NCBI GenBank assembly: GCA_964587885.1
Contig: CAZPME010000001.1
Span: 62,001 to 126,000 of the forward strand
DNA from: UBA60 sp964587885
GTDB lineage: Archaea > Thermoplasmatota > Poseidoniia > Poseidoniales > Poseidoniaceae
Length of the DNA stretch: 64,000 nucleotides
Reading direction: 5' to 3'
Shown: one piece after another, positions 44,801 through 53,170 of the stretch
How positions within the stretch are numbered: position 1 is the first letter of the stretch
How the letters are laid out: each line of letters begins with the position of its first letter
Position numbers and translations under genes: made by a program
The notes under the pieces: model-generated
What the model saw: only the letters and a program-made list of their open reading frames with translations
Told to the model about the DNA's origin: nothing
Database searches by the model: none

Positions 44801-47800
44801 TTCCAAGAAATCTTTTGGATATCCAGTATGTTTGACCACTACATCAAGAACAATCTCAACAATCTCGCCGTTTGAAGATGGTGCAGGCGTTTCGGCAGAC
44901 GTTTCGACAGGAGTTGACGTAGCTATTACAGTTGAATCGATCTCGGGTGTTTCAGCGACCGTTTCAGTTGAAGTCGTCACTGTAACTGAAGGTTGTGCAA
45001 TAGATGTTGAAGTGGATGCTTCACCACCTTGCATCGCCATGATATAGCCTATCATATGATTGAGAGTCGGATGGTCGGAAAGCACGAAATCATCGTCAAC
45101 AGGTAGAGAAAATTTCTCGCGGATGTCCCCCATTATTTCGGCTTGTTTAACCGTATCAATTCCCAACTCACCTTCTAAATCTTGGTCCAATTCAATAAAA
45201 TCGGCCGGATAGCCGGTGTGAGTCACGACTACCTCAATCACAACTCCCTCAACTTCAGAAGTATCTCCCATCGGCATTGCCGCCACAGTAGATGGTTCTA
45301 CAGTTATGGCTGGAGATTCCGAAGACGGACTTGGAGCAGAAACTGGTGCAGGGCTGTCAACAATTGGAGCGGATGCAGTTGTTGCAGGAGCGGCTTGTGG
45401 TTTCGGTAAGTCAGAAGTGGCGGAATAGGCTTCACCCTTGACTCCGCCATGCAAATTGTCATCACCACCAACATATGCAACGAGTTTATTGTCTAGGATT
45501 CGTAATTCAAGATTGTCTTGACCCGCTAATCTTCTATTCCATGCCATCAAGCGCTCACCATCTATGCGCTCACCGGAAATCTCACTACGTTTCCACAATG
45601 TGACCGAGAGTTGGCTACCAAATCCAGCAGCAAACCGCAATCCATATTCCATACCGGCATAATCACCCCCTTCGGAAAGGTTGAGATTACCCAATTCAGG
45701 GTCGTCCACCTTGTGATTAGAGATCGGGGGTGCCCTTCCAGTTGCCAAGGCATAGATGAGCGAGGCATCTTCTATTCCTACTCCCATCGGATGGCCGGTG
45801 AAACCTTTGGTATTGGTGACAACCAATTTGTCAGTTGATTCACCAAAGGTATCGCGCAAAGCTTTGACTTCAGCCTGAGCCGAACCACCGCGAGCTGGGG
45901 TGTAAGTCTCGTGACTCATGAAGAAAGTATGCGGGGCGATAATATCACGCTGGATGCCCCATTTTGATTCCATCTTAGAAACGAATCCGTTGACGCTAGC
46001 AGATACATGTTCAATGTCCAATCGGGTACCGTGGAAAGAAGAATTCGCTAGTGTCGCGCCAAGTAACTCAGCATATGGTTGGACTCCGCGTTCAGCGGCT
46101 CCTAAGCGACGCTCGACGACGAAAGATGCTGCCCCCATCCCCAATATCATTCCATTTCTACGAGCATCGAATGGCAATGCAGCATTCTCTACATCATCGC
46201 TAGTCGAAGCCGCACCGCTGGCGGCAAATCCGCCGCCAATCCATTCCCACAAATCATCGTCAGTGACATTGTCAGCAGAGATAATGACCACGCGTTCTAC
46301 TCTTCCGGTATCAAGCCAATCTTCTGCCACACTGAATGCAGCAGCGGTAGAAGCACAAGCGAGGTTTACTGTGGTATTAGGGCCACGTATCCCAGTCATT
46401 TGAGCAAATTGAGAATGACCCATATTGAGAACTTGGAACAGGAATGAACGGTCAAATCTACCTTCACCATCATCTCCATTATTCTTGACCTTCTCAGCCA
46501 TTTTTGCCAACCCCGGAAAACAACTAGCGAAAACAATACCAGTGCTCTCACGATAGGTTTGCGGTATTTGCCAATTGGTAATTAGACGAAGCCCCCCCTT
46601 GCCAACCTTTTCTTCGGGAGTTAGAGGGATTGCCGCATCGCGTAATGCCAACAAGCCACTAGCCACTGCCAATTGCGTCGAGGTGTCCCATGCACGAACT
46701 ATTTTTGCATCAATGCCAAACTCTGCGGTGATGTCAAACTCACCCATTTGGCCCGCAAGTTGAGGGATATCAGAAAACTCAGTCGCCGATTCCATACGGG
46801 CTTGTCCTTCACTACCTTTTATCAGACGGACGATATTCTTGTCGAGAATACGCTGTTTCTTTTCATCTGAAACTTGAGTTATGCAGGTCTCGCCCCGTAC
46901 TAATTTCTCAAAATTGTCATCATCGAATACCATGCCTTCTCCGGGTAAGCCCAAACTGATTCCTGTTACGACGTAAGGATTGGAACGTCGAGCAGCAGTT
47001 GCGTCGACGGCATTAGTGCTAGCAACAGAGGTCGCGATATTGGTTGATGAAGGAGTTGGGTAAACCATGGATTGTGCTGCCGGATCCCAACCAGTCGGCG
47101 CTTCAAGTACCCAGCGGGTGAGGTCGCCGGCGGTAGTAATAGATGAACGGTCAAATTCTGCATCAGTTGCAACCTGCCCACTGATTTGGCTCAACGCGGT
47201 CTCAACTTGAGTAGCAGACATTCCCAAGCCTGTGCGCAAATCAACTTGCCCCTCACAGAACTTGGCGGGATAGCCGCAGATTGACGACAATTGACTACCA
47301 ACCCATCTTTCCTTGGTCCGCTGTGGACTTTCAGCCACTGAGATTCTGGTTGTGTTCGTTGAAATTTGCACTGCTGGTTTTTCAGTTGCTGTCGGACCTT
47401 GTGACGGAAGTACCGAGGTAGGTGTTGAGTTAGATGAGGATGGAAGTGGACGGGATCGAATTCGTAAATCTTCGTATTCGGAACTGGAAATAACATTCGC
47501 AGTATCATGTGCTTCAATCGGCCCAGCGCGGAAGGCTTCAGTCAATTGAGGTGAATCGGCAGCCGGCCATTGTGGCATCCTTCCAGCCAACGCGAGCATT
47601 CCCATCGCCTGCAATATTGACGCTATGCCGCCTTGCTTGGGGTGATTGGACATTACTGCCAGATGCGGTTTTTCTTCCAAAATTTGACTTGAGAAAACCG
47701 TGAGGGCGCGTTTTGGACCAACTTCTACGAAAAGACGTGCTCCACCAGCATACATGGTTTCAATCTGCTTCGTCCATTCAACTGCCGAGGCCATTTGAGG

Positions 47801-50542
47801 AGCGAGTTTAGTCAAGATTGCATCTTTAGCGGAACCACCTGTCGATGTATCTGGATACCATCCCCCATCGACATTGCTTGTTAGTGGTATCTGTGGCCAA
47901 TTAATTTCCAGACTATTCAAAAATCGCTTTAATGGCTCATTCGCAGGAGCGACAATTCGGCTGTGAAAGGCGTGGCTGGTCGCTAATACGGCACAAGGGA
48001 AACCCTCTGACTCGAATATAGAAATAGCCTCTTCGACAGGTTTTGTCTCACCGGCAATTACAGTCATTTTAGGTGAGTTTTTGTTGGCGGCGATGACATA
48101 GCCATCGATACCTTCGATAATTTCTGCAATTCTCTCGTAGGGCGCAGTAATGCTAGCCATCAGTCCGGTATCATCGATTTCCACTTGCCCCATTTCAGTG
48201 CCTCGGGCAGCGGCGGCGCGTAGGGCTCCATCCATACCGAGAATTCCCGATGACATTAGCGCAGCGTACTCACCAAGCGAGTGCCCAGCAACCATATCGG
48301 GTCTAAAACCGTGCGAGTTTAGTACCCCTTCAATGGCCAAATCTGCCGTGAGCATCGCCGGTTGAGTATATTCGGTTTGCTTGAGTTTGTGCTCGGCCTC
48401 TATTTTCTCCTCATTGGATAGATTTTCTCGTAATACGAAGGATGATAGAGTCTCACCATCAAGTACCTCGACCATGGTCTTATCGGCTTGAGCCCAAACG
48501 TGTCCAACCGCCGACCATCGTTTCGATAAATCAAGAGTCATTCCTACATATTGGCTACCTTGTCCGGGGTAAAGGTGTGCAACTTTCGCTTCAGAGGGTA
48601 AAGCCGGATCGTCAGAAAGCATCACGCCTTGGGCCGCAAGAAAGCCCCATTTCTCTTGGTCATCCATTGCCTTGAGAGCAAGTCCAACCCGCTTATTGAA
48701 TTCAGACCAAGATGTCGCAACTAAGGCCAGCCTAACTCCTTCAGTGACGTACCCCTTGCTTGCACGCGGAAGTTCGACTGAAAGACGACGGCCACGCGGA
48801 TCATCATCAAATGTAGCTCCCGAATTGGCCAATACTTCACCTAATTGCTGGAGTTTGGCTTTCAAGTCCGAGACATCACCGGCATTCAGAAGAAGAATTC
48901 CGCCTTCAACTGCCTTCAATTCTTCATGAGTCATACTAGGATTGGCATTTGCATCTAATATTGATTCCGAATTCAGTTTACCTGATGCTGCACCGCCAAT
49001 ATCAGACGAAACAACTTCGTATTTGGATAAAGACTCGCTTCCATCAGAGAGTTTCGCCATCGCCGCGGCGTAACTAGCCGACCAAAGATCGGCTAGGCTA
49101 GCGTGGTATTCCGGGTCAAAGGCTTCAAGAGCAACATGGAAATTTGTCCCACCAAAGCCAAATGCGGACACACCTGCTCGGCGAGGTGTACCACTTGCAG
49201 GAATTGGCCATTCACTAGCTTCAGTTGGGACATAAAATGGATTCTTGTTCCAATCGACTGTCTCGTTTGGAGTTGAAAAACCGGCACTGGGTGGAATCGT
49301 GCGATGATGTAGAGCGAGTGTAGTTTTGAGCATCCCAGCGATTCCTGCTGCCGCCTTGAGGTGACCTATTTGGCTCTTGACCGAACCAACTGCAACATTT
49401 TCTCCAGCACTAACATCCGAGAATACCTCGGATAATGTGCCCAATTCTGTAGCATCGCCTACTCTAGTTGAGGTGCCATGTGCTTCAACCAACTCAACTG
49501 CTGTGGAATCAAAGCCAGCTTGCGCATATGCCCGCTTAACGGCTTGACGCTGACCACGCTTACTCGGTGCAGCAATGCCTTTGCCACGACCATCACTACT
49601 GGCTCCAACACCGCGGATTACGCCGTATACTTCATCGCCATCAGCGATGGCATCTCCTAATCGCTTGAGAACAAATGCACCGGCACCCTCGCCCATCACG
49701 AATCCATTTGCACGAGCGTCAAATGGAGTTGAATGACTAGCCGATAAGGCACCAATTGCCGAAAATTTAGCATAGGTACTTGGATTCATTGAGCGGTCGC
49801 TAGCACCACAGATGATAGTATCAACTTGGCGTGATTGAAGTTGTCGGCAACTATCAACCATCGCCGCCATACTTGAAGCGCAAGCGGCATCAGTAGTGTA
49901 ATTAGGACCTTGGAGGTCAAGCATGTTGGCAACTCGCCCAGCGATAACATTAGCCAATTCACCCGGCATCGTATCTTCGTCTATCTTGGGGAGTTTCTCT
50001 GTCCATTTAGCTCGGAATATATCAGCATCAGTCATCCCACCCTCTTGGGCTAGACGAATCGCCTGGTCAACATGAACGTGCAAAGTTGCCGTATCTCGGT
50101 TTTCTCCACCAACGGCATTGGCAAATACGACTCCGGTAGAGGCACGATTCAATTCCTTACCACCATCTCCATAGCCCGCATGTTCTAGAGCAGCAGCACT
50201 TACTGTGACTGCCCATAATTGGGTCACGTCAATTTGCGGTAATGAGCCAGGTGGAATTTTCCAGCGCCGCCAATCAAATTCAAAACCACGTACGAAACCA
50301 CCGATTTTTGAATAAGTTTTGTTTTCCACAACTGAACCCGGCTCCCCGTTTGGGTCATAGAAATCCTGTGGCAACCACCGGTCTTCGGGAACATCAATAA
50401 TCGAGACATGAGAGTTGAGAACGTTATCCCAGAATTTCTCAAGGTTAGGTGAGTCAGGAAGAAGGCAGGACATCCCGATAATCGCGATAGGCTCAAACGG
50501 ACCTTGCTCAAGGCCCCCATCCTCCTGTTTATCTTTGGAAAT
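41837..50542 (-). CDS. type I fatty-acid/polyketide synthase, KS-AT-(ACP)-KS-ACP-ACP-KR-DH
   Basis: Positions count from ATG 50473; the frame opens 23 codons earlier, at ATT 50542. KS1 (1-455) has DAACASS with Cys 198, EAHGTST and IGHLKAAAG. AT (640-960) has GHSLGEYAAL with Ser 732 and HAFHS. A degenerate ACP-like segment follows near 1065-1130. KS2 (1195-1650) has NLACAST with Cys 1373, SHETYTP and GFTGHPMG. Two ACPs carry GIDTVKQAE (Thr 1774, Thr 1904). KR has VSGGGSGV and Tyr 2448 in TDYSAANN. DH has DHAIDGVPYHPG with His 2590. There is no enoyl reductase or thioesterase domain; FabI upstream likely supplies the former. The arrangement recalls PUFA-synthase-like bacterial enzymes and implies iterative acyl-chain synthesis in an archaeon. 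Confidence 0.93.
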   Translation of the reverse strand: MSKDKQEDGGLEQGPFEPIAIIGMSCLLPDSPNLEKFWDNVLNSHVSIIDVPEDRWLPQDFYDPNGEPGSVVENKTYSKIGGFVRGFEFDWRRWKIPPGSLPQIDVTQLWAVTVSAAALEHAGYGDGGKELNRASTGVVFANAVGGENRDTATLHVHVDQAIRLAQEGGMTDADIFRAKWTEKLPKIDEDTMPGELANVIAGRVANMLDLQGPNYTTDAACASSMAAMVDSCRQLQSRQVDTIICGASDRSMNPSTYAKFSAIGALSASHSTPFDARANGFVMGEGAGAFVLKRLGDAIADGDEVYGVIRGVGASSDGRGKGIAAPSKRGQRQAVKRAYAQAGFDSTAVELVEAHGTSTRVGDATELGTLSEVFSDVSAGENVAVGSVKSQIGHLKAAAGIAGMLKTTLALHHRTIPPSAGFSTPNETVDWNKNPFYVPTEASEWPIPASGTPRRAGVSAFGFGGTNFHVALEAFDPEYHASLADLWSASYAAAMAKLSDGSESLSKYEVVSSDIGGAASGKLNSESILDANANPSMTHEELKAVEGGILLLNAGDVSDLKAKLQQLGEVLANSGATFDDDPRGRRLSVELPRASKGYVTEGVRLALVATSWSEFNKRVGLALKAMDDQEKWGFLAAQGVMLSDDPALPSEAKVAHLYPGQGSQYVGMTLDLSKRWSAVGHVWAQADKTMVEVLDGETLSSFVLRENLSNEEKIEAEHKLKQTEYTQPAMLTADLAIEGVLNSHGFRPDMVAGHSLGEYAALMSSGILGMDGALRAAAARGTEMGQVEIDDTGLMASITAPYERIAEIIEGIDGYVIAANKNSPKMTVIAGETKPVEEAISIFESEGFPCAVLATSHAFHSRIVAPANEPLKRFLNSLEINWPQIPLTSNVDGGWYPDTSTGGSAKDAILTKLAPQMASAVEWTKQIETMYAGGARLFVEVGPKRALTVFSSQILEEKPHLAVMSNHPKQGGIASILQAMGMLALAGRMPQWPAADSPQLTEAFRAGPIEAHDTANVISSSEYEDLRIRSRPLPSSSNSTPTSVLPSQGPTATEKPAVQISTNTTRISVAESPQRTKERWVGSQLSSICGYPAKFCEGQVDLRTGLGMSATQVETALSQISGQVATDAEFDRSSITTAGDLTRWVLEAPTGWDPAAQSMVYPTPSSTNIATSVASTNAVDATAARRSNPYVVTGISLGLPGEGMVFDDDNFEKLVRGETCITQVSDEKKQRILDKNIVRLIKGSEGQARMESATEFSDIPQLAGQMGEFDITAEFGIDAKIVRAWDTSTQLAVASGLLALRDAAIPLTPEEKVGKGGLRLITNWQIPQTYRESTGIVFASCFPGLAKMAEKVKNNGDDGEGRFDRSFLFQVLNMGHSQFAQMTGIRGPNTTVNLACASTAAAFSVAEDWLDTGRVERVVIISADNVTDDDLWEWIGGGFAASGAASTSDDVENAALPFDARRNGMILGMGAASFVVERRLGAAERGVQPYAELLGATLANSSFHGTRLDIEHVSASVNGFVSKMESKWGIQRDIIAPHTFFMSHETYTPARGGSAQAEVKALRDTFGESTDKLVVTNTKGFTGHPMGVGIEDASLIYALATGRAPPISNHKVDDPELGNLNLSEGGDYAGMEYGLRFAAGFGSQLSVTLWKRSEISGERIDGERLMAWNRRLAGQDNLELRILDNKLVAYVGGDDNLHGGVKGEAYSATSDLPKPQAAPATTASAPIVDSPAPVSAPSPSSESPAITVEPSTVAAMPMGDTSEVEGVVIEVVVTHTGYPADFIELDQDLEGELGIDTVKQAEIMGDIREKFSLPVDDDFVLSDHPTLNHMIGYIMAMQGGEASTSTSIAQPSVTVTTSTETVAETPEIDSTVIATSTPVETSAETPAPSSNGEIVEIVLDVVVKHTGYPKDFLELDQDLEGELGIDTVKQAEIMGDIREKFTLPVDDDFVLSDHPTLNHMIAYIEAMQGESMVQTPSAIPALEAEVIVAEPAVDVSESVSEMTAINNEGADLSMTEPQSGLHRWQVEVEATSGISEVIDLSGKLVVVTEDGWGIAEQVCTELERHGVSALRLSLELLHKKFTEEKEGTRRILRADPASAEQLEDAAATILKSGDFGGLIHLAPTHLAGNDWLPNSADSAGAVVMQGLFGLLKNFDSDISEAGKNCVLASLSALDGRHGNKGSRFNSLAAGSSGIVKAYSHERPEIRCRAWDVHPEMLLDEAGMAKILVEDLLNVGGEVEVGLEADGSRWGLVLFDEVLESEAAKLANDEVWIVSGGGSGVTASCIIGLCQASPKSKATFALLGRTELLEEPAAWLDWSEEQLNERKLALREELVGDSEDGKVSIVAWNKAWAPYLRSRDIHATIAAITVTGNKAEYYACDVCDTSALAELGRQIGKSHGAITGIVHGAGIEESKLVADKEWLSFANVVRVKIDGWTALSAAAKASGSEDLRHACAFTSVAGRFGNGGQTDYSAANNVLDAEMARLAATGKTKAVAIAWTGWRDVGMATRGSIEAIFAAAGIETLSVEEGVGIFVDEMLCGGKRRVVACGSLGMMDKYDSFRAPPLRLPAQTTATLENPSRFPFIDRLLAFSEDEFLTGESTLSVEEMPFLTDHAIDGVPYHPGVMAMEMFAQHALLLCPNHALAGFENVEFGLPIKLMKGEMKVRTKVEIDRQEGDLTWVKAVLESDLVNSKGQVLGQPRIHHQAKVRLVAKADDLTGHFVSELASSPRLGVPVAGELVLPASFIYERYFHGPRFQSHGGVIRGVGDIQALGCDGIALMRHQLPASDQWAAESAGEVVMLESLPMLVEAGFQNAGLVAMEADDISSLPIGIGWTSVLRVPNQDERLRLRSILTGRADGGITTHDVTIYGDDDAPVLSMKDLRLKSMGPVPEEQQFTLTREG

Positions 50543-50551
50543 AATCTCACC
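50540..50551 (-). promoter_or_regulatory. ribosome-binding site and probable ATT start of the type I synthase
   Basis: On the minus strand GGTGA, four bases, then ATT occurs in the synthase frame right after the fabI stop. The same GGTGA-N4-start spacing precedes ATG at 6253, 9307 and 51346. No ATG, GTG or TTG exists in frame between the upstream stop (50552-50554) and ATG 50473. Confidence 0.6.
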
Positions 50552-50554
50552 TCA

Positions 50555-51346
50555 TTAGTCCATAATACTCTCAGGCACCATGGTAATCGAATATCCAGCA
50601 TCGACATGGATACACTGACCGGTTACACCAGACGAAAGTGGACTAGCCAGCCACAACGTCGTGCCCGCAACATCATCTTGACTGACATTTCGACGCAATG
50701 GCGCATTCGCTGCAACGTGCTCCAGTATTCGGTCAAAACCGGGAATACCTCCCGCGGCGATGGTTTTTATCGGCCCGCTGGAAATCGAATTTACTCGGTG
50801 CCCTTCCGGCCCAAGGTGGCAGGATAACTCCCTTGTCCAGCACTCTAATGCTGCCTTGGCCATACTCATGATTCCATATGAAGGAACATAACGTGTGCTT
50901 GCTGCATAGGTCAATGTGATAGTAGATGAGCCTGCATTAAGATAGGGCAAAGCATGGCGTAAACAGCGTTGTAATGAGTTTGCTGAAATGGTCATTGCGG
51001 TATTGATTTTGTCATCATCGACAAAAATAATTGGGCGGTCAAAACATTCACGTGGAGCAAAGCCAATTGCATGGATTAGAATGTCGGCTTTGAGATTTGG
51101 ATTCTCAGCCGCGAATGCAGTGAAAAACTCGGCGGTTAACTCATCGCTAGCGACATCGAGTGGATACATCCCAGCAATAGCAGGTAATTTCTCCTTGAGT
51201 TGAAAGACTCGACTCATGAATCTCTTCTGGAATCCAAGATAGAGGGTGACACCGGCTTCGGACAATTTCTGACATATCGCCCATGCGATGCTATCTTCGC
51301 TGGCTACACCGAATACGAAAGCAACTTTACCTTGTAAACCAAGCAT
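50555..51346 (-). CDS. fabI: enoyl-[acyl-carrier-protein] reductase, FabI-like
   Basis: This 263-residue short-chain dehydrogenase reduces trans-2-enoyl thioesters. MLGLQGKVAFVFGVASEDSIAWAI is the FabI-type cofactor loop, which differs from ordinary SDR GxxxGxG. The catalytic Tyr-x6-Lys is in PSYGIMSMAKAALE, preceded by the outer Tyr of RYVP, and SSGPIKTIAAGGIPGF matches the FabI substrate-loop region. ATG 51346 is preceded by GGTGA with four-base spacing. It lies directly upstream of the synthase lacking an ER domain, so it probably gives enoyl reduction in trans. A hairpin overlaps its ribosome-binding site. FabI is a bacterial fatty-acid enzyme, so this gene is likely acquired. Confidence 0.93.
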   Translation of the reverse strand: MLGLQGKVAFVFGVASEDSIAWAICQKLSEAGVTLYLGFQKRFMSRVFQLKEKLPAIAGMYPLDVASDELTAEFFTAFAAENPNLKADILIHAIGFAPRECFDRPIIFVDDDKINTAMTISANSLQRCLRHALPYLNAGSSTITLTYAASTRYVPSYGIMSMAKAALECWTRELSCHLGPEGHRVNSISSGPIKTIAAGGIPGFDRILEHVAANAPLRRNVSQDDVAGTTLWLASPLSSGVTGQCIHVDAGYSITMVPESIMD

Positions 51347-51350
51347 TTTC

Positions 51351-51372
51351 TCACCTGCCCCTATGGGGCAGG
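51351..51372 (-). promoter_or_regulatory. hairpin overlapping the fabI ribosome-binding site
   Basis: CCTGCCCC-ATA-GGGGCAGG on the minus strand forms an eight-base-pair stem (51354-51361 with 51365-51372). Its 3' arm supplies the first two G of GGTGA, which ends at 51351, five bases before ATG 51346. Folding would hide part of the ribosome-binding site. Confidence 0.6.
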
Positions 51373-51463
51373 CATTGAGCCATGAGTCCACCCTTTGATG
51401 GTTGGGGTATTAGACCAACTCAATTAGCGACTTTTTACAGCCCTGTGGGAATCCGAGAATGGC

Positions 51464-52212
51464 TTACAGGTCGCCGAAATCTAGGTCGTCGTCGTCGATT
51501 TCATCAAAATCATCATCAAAATCATCATCAAAATCATCATCTTCATAGTCGACCATTGCAGCAATTCTAGCTTTCTTTCTTTTATTGACTTTGAGAACAA
51601 TCATCATGACGAGTAGTAAGCCCATTCCACCGCCACCACCGATAATCATCATCATCATGGTTTGGTCATCAATACCAATTGCACTCCCTACTGACCCGAG
51701 GGCATCCTTTGGTTCTGCGGCAACTTTGANNNNNNNNNNNNNNNNNNNNNNNNNNNNNNNNNNNNNNNNNNNNNNNNNNNNNNNNNNNNNNNNNNNNNNN
51801 NNNNNNNNNNNNNNNNNNNNNNNNNNNNNAGGCCAAATTGAGATGCCGGAAATGACCCGATTGAAGTCACTGTTGCACTAACATTGAATTCATGTTCGGC
51901 TGGAGATTGGCCTTGGTTTGCTTGGAATGTTACATCAAATTCAACCGAATCTGAAGGCGGGATTGTTATTTTCCCGGGAGCAGCATAGGAGAGACTACCA
52001 GCGGAAACTGCGAGGTCTACTTCTTCTGGAAGTGCCCCCGTATTGGTAGCAGTACAACTCACAGTTGTCATTCTTGAACCACTAGGTGAAACATCAATTT
52101 CGAGATTGCCAGATTCACACTCAAGTTCAACACCTGGTACTTGTGCTGAACTTGAAGGAATAGCAAGTGTGGAAACAAGCAAGAACACTAAGACAAGTAG
52201 TACTCTACGCAT
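51464..52212 (-). CDS. secreted/membrane-anchored protein with Ig-like domain and acidic tail (interrupted by gap)
   Basis: The N-terminal part has a signal peptide (MRRVLLVLVFLLVSTLAIPSSSAQ, fixing ATG 52212) and a beta-rich domain (VSCTATNTGALPEEVDLAVS, IPPSDSVEFDVTF) like CARDB/NEW3 domains. A 100-N gap follows. Beyond it, an open frame in the same strand runs from KVAAEP through a Gly-rich membrane helix (GGGGGMGLLLVMMIVL). It ends in a tail of Asp-rich repeats DDDFDDDFDDDF. The two halves fit one type I membrane protein; the frame difference is due to unknown gap length. Function is unknown. It is upstream of fabI on the same strand, 117 bases away. Confidence 0.7.
51730..51829. other. 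100-N scaffold gap
   Basis: Placeholder of exactly 100 N inside the surface-protein gene. True length and sequence are unknown. Confidence 0.98.
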
Positions 52213-52282
52213 CACCCCACCAATATACCCTGACAGGCATGACTTGAAGAGGTTTCGCGTATCAGTTTGAATGCTAAAATGA

Positions 52283-53167
52283 CTATACTGACCCATAAAT
52301 TGAATTTGGTAAATCTACATGTGTGCGATACAATACTTCTTCATCAACGCCCGCAGAAACAAGTGCTTGAGTCCTTTTAGGTACTGTTTTTGGACCAAGA
52401 ACTGCACCAGGTCGTCGTGGATCATCCATGTGATCGGTCTCAAGCATGAAGCCACCACTACATTTCTCAATTGTCTCAACCAAGGTTTCAATTCCACCTT
52501 TTTGCAGAATAACACTAGGAACCAAACCTCTTGTCAATTCATCAGAAACATTTGGAGGAGCAAAATGCCTCACCAAACGCTTTCTCGGGAATCCTGCTCT
52601 ATCTGCCATAGGTCCGATTTCCGCATACGGTGATGCCTCATCTCCCTCAACATGGAGTTGACATGGTACGCCTTCTCTAGCTGCTATGGCCAACGTTTCA
52701 CCAAGCAATGCGTTACTTCTTTCCCAAATTGATTCGGGCACCTCCCAATGTGGCCTACCTACCTCACCTAGACCTACTGCTCTACCTTCGTGGATATACT
52801 TTAGAGCCTCATCAATACTATCGTGATACAACTCCATCGCCCTATTAGCACCTCCTTCACCATTCTTTTCTTCCCATTCTAGACACTGATGGGCAAAGGC
52901 AGCAGGATGTGGGCCTAGCATGACGCGAACATTTAGATTAACATCTTCTCTAACTTTTTCTGCCATTGAAAGTGTATTCAAATAGGCCTCAGAATAGTCT
53001 TCACGAGTTAGTGGAAGATTGGAAAAATCTGGACAATGTACCAATATCAAATGTGTCCCGCCAACGGCAGAAAAATCTCTAGCCGCATCGATAAATCTAC
53101 CATTGCGGTTCAAATGAAAGTGGTCGTCGAGAATTGGGCCAGTCCATTTCCCATCTACTATCGACAT
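52283..53167 (-). CDS. TatD-like metal-dependent hydrolase
   Basis: This 294-residue amidohydrolase-fold protein has the metal-binding pattern of the family: LDDHFHLN near the N-terminus (HxH), GLGEVGRPHW (Glu), QLHVEGDE (His), LVRHFAP (His) and MLETDHMDDP (Asp). TatD relatives act as deoxyribonucleases or other metal hydrolases; archaeal members are not assigned a substrate. It lies three bases after the TBP-like gene in a four-gene minus-strand run. Confidence 0.87.
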   Translation of the reverse strand: MSIVDGKWTGPILDDHFHLNRNGRFIDAARDFSAVGGTHLILVHCPDFSNLPLTREDYSEAYLNTLSMAEKVREDVNLNVRVMLGPHPAAFAHQCLEWEEKNGEGGANRAMELYHDSIDEALKYIHEGRAVGLGEVGRPHWEVPESIWERSNALLGETLAIAAREGVPCQLHVEGDEASPYAEIGPMADRAGFPRKRLVRHFAPPNVSDELTRGLVPSVILQKGGIETLVETIEKCSGGFMLETDHMDDPRRPGAVLGPKTVPKRTQALVSAGVDEEVLYRTHVDLPNSIYGSV

Positions 53168-53170
53168 ATA

